The position numbers and the translations under genes are program-made. From positions 1 through 18,542 of the forward strand of contig JAEWYQ010000053.1 of NCBI GenBank assembly GCA_023395555.1: 18,542 nt of DNA, given 5' to 3'. The notes below the pieces were generated by a model. The model saw nothing but the letters and a program-made list of their open reading frames with translations, was not told the DNA's origin and did no database searches. Source of the DNA: Bacillota bacterium (GTDB lineage Bacteria > Bacillota > Clostridia > Lachnospirales > Lachnospiraceae). Shown here in pieces: positions 1 through 7,100 of this stretch. How positions within the stretch are numbered: the stretch's first letter is position 1; every line of letters starts with the position of its first letter.

Positions 1-2598
1 GAGGCAGGGAGATTGCCGGTTCCCGACTTTGGAAAAGCAGACCGGATGACAGAACATCGCTATCTGTATATCATTCTGGATGTATTTATGATATCGGGAT
101 ACTTTGTTCTGGGGATATTCTTTCTTGGAAATTATTTTCTTGAGAACCGGGCCAGGCACTCCCTTTTTCTCGGTCTGTTTCTGCTGCTCCAGGCAATCCA
201 TTCCTCCGGGGAAGGAGAACGGCTGCTTCTTCTGATCCTGCCGCCGGTGAAGAAGCTGAGCGTGTTTTATAATTTCCAGGTCCACCTTGCATACCTGTCA
301 AGCTTCTGCTTTCTGATTTGCATATTTCATCTTTTTCGCCCCTATATATCGAAGAAAATTGTTATTTGTCTAAGCTGCCTTTTACTGGCCATCGGTCCGG
401 CTGTTCTCTGGAGGGGGGATATCCTTACGATCCAGAGCCATAAAGTGATTATATCGGTGATTGTGATGATGAACAACGTTTATATCCTTTCGGTTATGAT
501 TCGTTCCCTGATCAAGGGGGTAGAAGGTGCGGAATATATTCTGGTTGCCATAATAAATCTCCTTTATTTTTATGTGACCGTCATTCTGGGTTTTCTGTTT
601 AACCTGAATATTGGTAAAATGTCGGCACTTCTTTTCTTGATCATGGTGATCTGCATTACCTTGTACTTAAACTACCGGATTCAACTTACCTACCGGCAGA
701 TTGACAGTCTGTCCCGGCAATTACTGCTGAATGACCAGAATAAGAATCAATTTTTGGCAAGGACCTGCGGGGAGCTGGCTAAGCCGGTGGGTGAGATCTT
801 TGCTGTTTCAGAGGAATGTCTTGCCCGGGCAGAGAAGCCGGAAACTCAGATTTTAAGGGAAGAGATGCTGAGAATCAATACAGAGGCATGGTACATCAAT
901 CGGATTCTGGAAGAGCTGACAGAGATCTTAGGAAACAGCCAGGGGAAACAGGAGCTGTTTCCGGAGCCTACGGGTGAGACTTCCTTCCTGGAGATCGTGG
1001 AAGAACTGGATCATCTGCTCCCCAGAAATGCCCTGATTAAAATAAAAAAGCAAATACCGGAACGATTTCCCACTATTTTTACTGACCGGAGCAGGCTGAA
1101 GGAGATTCTGTACCACTTGCTGCATAATGCCGTTAAATTCACAGACTGGGGAGAGATAACCATCCGTGTGGAAGCAGTGGGGGATATGGCGCACATCACC
1201 GTAAAGGATACGGGAATTGGAATAGACAGGGCACAAATGGGTGCCATATTCACCGCTTTTTATCAGGAAAAAAGACCGGAGCAGGAAGCAGAAGGGCTTG
1301 GTCTGGGATTAACCATAGCAAAGAAGCTGGTTGAGCTGCAGGGCGGTGAGATATGGGCTGTATCGGAGCCGGGCAGAGGAGCGTCCTTTACCTTCAGCCT
1401 TCCGTTGGCTGGGCAGTCACATACTGCGGCGGACGGGACCGGCGGTTCTGAGCCAGTCGGAAGCGGCTATCCTGAGGCGGAGACAGAGGGGGAAGCGGCT
1501 GCAGCGGGGGAGCCGGAGAGCGGGCCGGGAACGGGTTGGAGAAGAAGACAGGTATTGCCGGTGAGGCATATATCCCAGGCAAAGCATAGAATCAATGTAC
1601 CGGATAAAGAGGTAATTCTTGTGATAGGAGGGATATCCCGGGCCGAGGAAGAGACGCGGCAGTTGAAGGAAATGCTGGGTTATCCGGTTGCCGCCGCGGG
1701 AAGCGGCATGGAAGCCCTGGAGTTTGTGGAGCATAACCAGGTTGATCTGGTGCTCACGGATTTGATCCTCAGCGATATGTCAGGCTATGAGCTATGCCGG
1801 ATGCTTCGGGAAAAACACAGCATCTCCGAGCTTCCCGTGATTATTCTGGATGATGCGGGACAGGCCAAGAATATGCAAAGATCCTTTCAGTCGGGGGCCA
1901 ATGATTTTATGTCAAAGCCGGTTTCCCGGGAGGAGTTGAAAGCAAGAATTGAGGCCAGGCTTTCCGCTAAGAAATCCACACAGGGAACGGTAATGAGGGA
2001 GCTTCGGAATCTTCACGCCCAGATTATGCCCCATTTCCTTTACAACACCCTGAATACCATTATTGGTCTCAGCCATAAGGATACGGAACAGGCCTGCGAG
2101 GCGCTGCAGCATTTGTCCACTTATTTCAGGGCGAAGCTGGATTTCTCAGGGACCCATTCCCTTATTCCTCTGGACAGGGAGCTGGAGCTGATGAAAGCAT
2201 ATCTGGCAATCGAGCGGATGCGCTATAATGAGCGTTTGGAGGTTATCTATGATATTGATGAATCCATCTATTTCATGCTTCCGGCTTTGACGCTGCAGCC
2301 TCTGGTGGAGAATGCCGTTCAGCATGGAATTACGGATCATGATACCAAGGTGACAATCCGGATTAGTATACAGAAGGATTCAGACAGGGGATATGTCATC
2401 CAAATCTCAGACAACGGTCCCGGAATACCGGAGAAGAAACAGCAGGAGCTGCTGGTGGGGGATTATCACAGAATCGGCTTCTCCAATGTGCTCAGGAAGG
2501 TAAGACTGCTGGAAGGATCCGGTCTGTGGCTGGACAGCAGTGAAAGCGGAACCTGTATCACGATCTACATCTCCAGGGAATACCGGTATGGTGTATAG
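1..2598 (+). CDS. Hybrid sensor histidine kinase with two kinase modules (5' end probably outside window)
   Basis: This is a membrane sensor kinase. Residues are numbered from the TTG at 13, but the frame is open to base 1. Neither that TTG nor the ATG at 46 has a convincing ribosome site, so an upstream sensor domain is likely cut off. About seven hydrophobic segments span residues 18-220, in the style of 7TMR-DISM. A HisKA-like helix follows, with Gly253 where the phospho-accepting His is expected (CGELAKP). The first ATPase domain has N372, DTGIGI at 399 and GLGLGL at 428-433. A Gly/Ala/Glu-rich linker covers 468-528. The receiver (533-652) keeps D583 and K635 but has GG at 539-540 instead of the acidic pair. 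A LytS-like His_kinase domain carries H674 (QIMPHFLYNTLN), then a second ATPase domain with N767 and DNGPGIP at 800. Phosphotransfer therefore probably relies on the C-terminal module. The response regulator starts 36 bases downstream. Confidence 0.87.
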   Translation, partial: EAGRLPVPDFGKADRMTEHRYLYIILDVFMISGYFVLGIFFLGNYFLENRARHSLFLGLFLLLQAIHSSGEGERLLLLILPPVKKLSVFYNFQVHLAYLSSFCFLICIFHLFRPYISKKIVICLSCLLLAIGPAVLWRGDILTIQSHKVIISVIVMMNNVYILSVMIRSLIKGVEGAEYILVAIINLLYFYVTVILGFLFNLNIGKMSALLFLIMVICITLYLNYRIQLTYRQIDSLSRQLLLNDQNKNQFLARTCGELAKPVGEIFAVSEECLARAEKPETQILREEMLRINTEAWYINRILEELTEILGNSQGKQELFPEPTGETSFLEIVEELDHLLPRNALIKIKKQIPERFPTIFTDRSRLKEILYHLLHNAVKFTDWGEITIRVEAVGDMAHITVKDTGIGIDRAQMGAIFTAFYQEKRPEQEAEGLGLGLTIAKKLVELQGGEIWAVSEPGRGASFTFSLPLAGQSHTAADGTGGSEPVGSGYPEAETEGEAAAAGEPESGPGTGWRRRQVLPVRHISQAKHRINVPDKEVILVIGGISRAEEETRQLKEMLGYPVAAAGSGMEALEFVEHNQVDLVLTDLILSDMSGYELCRMLREKHSISELPVIILDDAGQAKNMQRSFQSGANDFMSKPVSREELKARIEARLSAKKSTQGTVMRELRNLHAQIMPHFLYNTLNTIIGLSHKDTEQACEALQHLSTYFRAKLDFSGTHSLIPLDRELELMKAYLAIERMRYNERLEVIYDIDESIYFMLPALTLQPLVENAVQHGITDHDTKVTIRISIQKDSDRGYVIQISDNGPGIPEKKQQELLVGDYHRIGFSNVLRKVRLLEGSGLWLDSSESGTCITIYISREYRYGV

Positions 2599-2634
2599 AA
2601 GGAAACGCAGGAAAGAAGAAACGGTGAGAAATAG

Positions 2635-3795
2635 ATGGCAATCAACGGAAAAAAGGTGGGAGCTGGAATGAAGGTAATATTAGTAGATGATGAAGTGCTG
2701 GCCCTGGAAGTATTGGAACGGCTGTTAATGAAAATCGACGGCATTGAGATTTGCGGTAAATATACGGATGCGGGCCTGGCATTGATGCGGTTAGAGGACA
2801 GGGATATTGACGCGATCTTTCTGGATATGGAAATGGGAAGGATCCACGGGCTTAAATTCGCCGAGGAATTGCTGAGCAGGAATATCCCCTCGGAAATTGT
2901 CTTTGTTACGGCATATTCCCAATATGCCATAGATGCCTTTGAAGTGGAGGCCATTGATTATCTTCTTAAGCCGGTGGCGGCGGACAGGCTTCAAATGACG
3001 GTGAACCGATTGAAGGAAAGGCTGCGGCGAAGCAGGAACAATGACAGCGGCGGAGAGCTCCGAAAGGGATTCCTGATGCTTCATACCTTCGGAAGTCTGC
3101 AGGTATACTTTGAAGGAACCTCAGGGTCCATACCCATCCGATGGAGAACCAAAAAGGTGAAGGAACTGTTCTGCTACCTATGGCAGAACAGGGAATATCC
3201 CATCAACAAGTATCGGATTATGGAGGAATTGTGGCCTGAAATTGACGCAGACAGGGGAGGCGCTCTGCTGCATACCACCGTGTATCAACTGAGAAAGGTT
3301 CTCAGGGAGCTGGGCTATGAGAATGGAATACAATTCCGCAATGACCAGTACCAATTGGAAATACCCTTAAAAAGTGATTTGGACGAGTTGAGGAGCCTGC
3401 TGGATAACGGGGAACCTTCCGCCAAGGAGATCAAGGAGCTTCTGGAGCTTTATACAGGAGATTATCTGGATCAGGAGGAATATTCCTGGAGCATCTATCT
3501 CCAGCAGACAATTAAAAATACCTATTTGAAATACCTGAAATGGTATGTGATTAAAAATATGGATTGCAGATCCGGCGGCACCCTGCTGGAGAGCTGCCTT
3601 CTGAAAATGATACAGCTGGATCCCTATGATGAGGAGTATAATTACCTGCTGATGAATTACTATGCCGGAGAAGGCAATGCCAAAGGGGCAATCAAGGTAT
3701 ATGAGGAGTATTGCCGTAATCTGAAGGAGGAGCTTGGACTCAGACCTTCTCTCAAAATTATGGCGTTCTACAGAGAGTTTATAAAAAATAAATAG
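2635..3795 (+). CDS. Response regulator with receiver, winged-helix and BTAD domains (SARP-like)
   Basis: This is a DNA-binding response regulator and the likely partner of the kinase just upstream. The receiver covers residues 12-130, with the acidic pair D18/D19, phospho-acceptor D64 (FLDMEMG), T92 and K112 (LKP). Residues 148-243 form an OmpR/SARP-type winged helix, including the KVKELFCYLW and LHTTVYQLRKVLREL helices. Residues 245-386 form a bacterial transcriptional activator domain of TPR-like helices, ending with a typical ...YEEYCRNLKEELGLRPS... stretch. The outer ATG at 2635 has GGTGAG five bases upstream. The ATG at 2668 (Met12) has AAGGTGGGAG upstream and opens directly into the receiver strand MKVILVDDE, so it is at least as likely a start. 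LytS-like kinases usually pair with LytTR regulators, so this output domain is less common. The target may be the adhesin downstream, which is inference. Confidence 0.88.
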   Translation: MAINGKKVGAGMKVILVDDEVLALEVLERLLMKIDGIEICGKYTDAGLALMRLEDRDIDAIFLDMEMGRIHGLKFAEELLSRNIPSEIVFVTAYSQYAIDAFEVEAIDYLLKPVAADRLQMTVNRLKERLRRSRNNDSGGELRKGFLMLHTFGSLQVYFEGTSGSIPIRWRTKKVKELFCYLWQNREYPINKYRIMEELWPEIDADRGGALLHTTVYQLRKVLRELGYENGIQFRNDQYQLEIPLKSDLDELRSLLDNGEPSAKEIKELLELYTGDYLDQEEYSWSIYLQQTIKNTYLKYLKWYVIKNMDCRSGGTLLESCLLKMIQLDPYDEEYNYLLMNYYAGEGNAKGAIKVYEEYCRNLKEELGLRPSLKIMAFYREFIKNK

Positions 3796-3939
3796 ATGAT
3801 GGTAATAATGTAAGAATAAGCATGGTGCATTCTACATTAGTAGATAAAGATACTGTGTCTGTAGAATATGAAATTGATTTAAAGATATGAATATTTTTGA
3901 TTTATGGAAGAATTTTAGGAAGCAAAAGGATAATGCAGA

Positions 3940-3980
3940 AATGGCCGTAAGCCCGATAGACACGCGGCTTTACGGCCATT
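3940..3980 (+). terminator. Terminator-like hairpin after the response regulator
   Basis: The left arm AATGGCCGTAAGCC (3940-3953) pairs with the right arm GGCTTTACGGCCATT (3966-3980) with one bulged base and a 12-base loop. It lies about 145 bases after the regulator stop codon. The following bases are CCTTATATC and not a solid T run, so it may be a weak or bidirectional terminator, or an RNA stabiliser. Confidence 0.5.
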
Positions 3981-4028
3981 CCTTATATCATGAATGACGC
4001 CGTCGAATTATCGTTCGAAAGATTGAAA

Positions 4029-4059
4029 TGTTCAGAATTTGTTCAGAAGTGTACAGTAA
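4029..4059 (+). promoter_or_regulatory. Three direct repeats, candidate SARP/OmpR-type operator
   Basis: TGTTCAGAAT (4029), TGTTCAGAAG (4040) and TGTACAGTAA (4050) are head-to-tail with starts 11 and 10 bases apart, about one helical turn. SARP and OmpR-type winged-helix proteins are known to bind direct repeats at about this spacing. The array sits about 230 bases after a SARP-like regulator gene and 120 bases before the adhesin start. The binding assignment is inference. Confidence 0.45.
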
Positions 4060-4078
4060 TATGCAAGTGAGGTATTTT
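4050..4078 (+). promoter_or_regulatory. Weak candidate promoter for the adhesin
   Basis: TGTACA (4050-4055), a 17-base spacer and TATTTT (4073-4078) each match four of six consensus positions. The -35 hexamer coincides with the third direct repeat, as in activator-dependent promoters where the activator overlaps -35. CATAAT at 4121-4126 is another possible -10 but lacks a good -35. Confidence 0.3.
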
Positions 4079-4178
4079 AAAAATATTCGGAACCGAAAGA
4101 GACGGATACACCATTGCTGTCATAATATTAATGCAATGTTGAAGATAGATTAACGAATATAAATTAGGAGGAAAGCAT

Positions 4179-7100
4179 ATGAGAAATGTAAAAAAGATAG
4201 TAAGAGCGGCGTTGTTGGTAGTGCTGATTCTCAGCATGGTGCTGGATACGCCTCTGCGTGTACTTACACCGCAGCGCACAGCTATGGCAGCCGGGCCGGG
4301 AACGAATCTTGGCTCCATTTTCAAAGCTCCGGTAAAACTGTATAAAGGCACCGGGGATAGCAAAACACCACTTCCGTTGGATCAGCCAATTGAGATAGAG
4401 GATGATATGATGATATCCTTGGAGCTGAATTGGGAGATTGATGATGCCGTTGTGGTGAATGACGGTGACTACGCCAGTATAACATTGCCGGATATATTTA
4501 AGCCGGAGATGGACATTACAGGTGCGCCCCTTAAGTTCTCGGGTCATCCCGATGTAGGTACCTTTGATCTGAATAAGGCTACAAGAGTACTTACCCTTAA
4601 TTTTAACGATGTCCTGCATGACAAGGGTGAGTTCAGCGAAGGAAGAAAAGGTAATGTTATAATAGCCTTACAGTTTAATATGGAGAAGTTTGAGGAGAGT
4701 GTCCGGCAGGAAGTGGAATTCAGTGATTCACTGAAGATTTCCATTGTCGGAGTGAATCCCGCCAACCCGGGGAAGGTAATTGATAAAAAAGCCTCCATTG
4801 CTCCATTGAATCCCAGTGAGATCACCTGGACAGTTGATGTGAATGCCAACATGGCGGCTGTATCAGGCGCAGTAATCAAGGATCTCATACCGGCGGGCCT
4901 GACGCTGAAGGAGGAAACCATTGGGGTTAAGAAGCTGATGGTTGGTATTAGCGGAGGGATTACGGAAGGAGCCGTTCTTTCAACAGGCGAATATAGCCAT
5001 GGGTATGATCCTGACAGCAGGGAGCTTAATGTTTCGTTGGGGGATATAACGGGAGCCTATCGAATTACATATACGACAACAATAGACCCCGATAAGTACG
5101 ATGAGACATCCTTTGCCAATTCAGCTGAGTTTGCCGGAATCACGGCTACAGCCACTGCCGATGTGACCAGAGGTAAAAGGATTACGAAAAAAGGAAAGCT
5201 TTTAAGCGCCAGCAATACGGATGTTACCTCTGCCAATCCCAATAACGCCAAAAAGGTAGAATGGACCGTAGATATTAATCTTACGAAGGAAAATATGCAG
5301 GGGGTAACGGTTGAGGATAATTTTTCATCCTTACCGATGGGAACACCTGATATCAAGGTATACAAATTAAACCAAAGCGGAGATAATTGGATTAAAGGAG
5401 ATGAAGTTACAGGCCTGGGCAGTCTTTATGACTCTGTGACTAAGAAATCCAGTATTGATCTGGGCGATATTGGAACACAGGCTTATCGAATCATTTATAC
5501 CGCTGATATATTAGAAACGGACGACTTTTCAGCAAGCTTTACCATGCCCAATACAGCGACCCTGAAAAGAACCGGAATGTCGGATCTTTTAGCGAATGAC
5601 ACGGTAACGGTAAATAGAAGTCCTCTTCTTACCAAGACGGAAAGCAGCAGCGTGAACTATGGTGAAAACAATAAGACGATCACCTGGACTTTAACGGTCA
5701 ATTCTGCAGGCTATAATCTGGGAGATATTAAGCTTTACGATAAGATTCCTGCTGGATTAGAGATTGTGTCAGGCAGCTTTACTCTCGATGGTGTAGCAGT
5801 GCCTAAGGCAGATGAGCCGGTAATGAATGCTGGAACCCGTATCTTTGAGATGCGGCTTGATAATACAACAACGCAGAGAGTGATCAAGTATAAGACAAAG
5901 ATATTAAGCTCGCATTATGGGCAGTCCTTTAGTAATGAAGCATGGCTGGGCGGCGGCAGGGTCGGAACTGGTCCCGGAACTTCAGGTGACGTTATTAAGA
6001 CACCAAGTGCTCCGGTTATTCAGAACTCCTATACGAAGGCTAAGCTTGCCGATAATGTTGGAATTGATTATGAGAAGCACACAATGTCATGGAAAATCGT
6101 AATTAAGCCAATGAAGGAAGACATAAATGCGCTTACCATAACGGATACCTTTCCTAATGACGGACTGTATTTCCTGTATGACTCTATTACTGTCAGGAAA
6201 GGCAGCACATTGTTAACAAAGGGAGCAGCCTACACGGTTACTCCTCCTGCCGGGGGGTATCAGAAGGGGTTTGTGCTGACATTTAACAGCGGTGCTGACG
6301 GAGCTCTTCCCTTGACAGGGAGTGACTATACCATTGAGTATAAAACAAGCTTTGATCCGAAGGCCCCTGACATCCTTCCGCTTAAGAGCGATGCAAATGG
6401 CGAGTACAAGAATTCGGCATGGTTTGATTATACAACATCGACAACCGGCAGTGTGACTCGCGAGGATATGTACATAGTCAATGATACTGCAAAGGTAAAT
6501 GGATCGAAGACGGGTGTATTGGACATAAATCAAAGACAAATCCATTGGACTGTTTATGCTAATTATTTATCCAAGACAGTCAGCGGCGGCGTCATTGTAG
6601 TGAGGGATACCATGTCCCAGGGACAGAGCCTGCTTGCAGCTCCTCCGGCTTCCGGCTTTGTGGTACGGAAGGGAACCGTAGCTCCAGGCGGAGACATCAC
6701 TCCGGTTGGCGAGCCGGTTGCTTATACCTGGGAATGGATTGCACCTTCTGCAAATAAACCGGATGAGGTAAATGTTTTCGAGCTGACAATACCGGGTGCG
6801 GAGAATGTTCCTTACGTCATTGAATACAGCACGGAGCTTAAGGGGCTTGCACTGGCATCCTATACTAATACCGCCAGAATTGACGGTGTGGATTATCCCA
6901 AAACGATTGCCCACCCGAGCCCCAATAGCTATATTAACAAAGATGTAACGGGCGCCAATGGTACGAAGGTATATACGAACGATGAGCTCACCTGGAAGGT
7001 AACATTGAATACAAGCCGTTCTGAAATTGAGTCGGCTGTATTTAAGGATACCATTAGCAGCGGCCATGAATATCTGCAAGACAGCTTCCGGGTATATCCC

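Larger units (their letters stand above)
3796..4178. other. Intergenic region between response regulator and adhesin (383 bp)
   Basis: This AT-rich gap holds a long hairpin (3940-3980), three direct repeats (4029-4059), a weak candidate promoter, and a strong AGGAGG ribosome site at 4166-4171 seven bases before the adhesin start. A 22-codon frame at 3822-3890 (starting MVHSTLVDKD) has no clear ribosome site. It could be a gene remnant or chance, and I did not call it as a gene. Confidence 0.6.

Noticed and set aside
6567..7079. A 170-codon minus-strand frame inside the adhesin gene
   Set aside because: It lies wholly antisense to a clear repeat-domain coding region and shows no recognisable domain.
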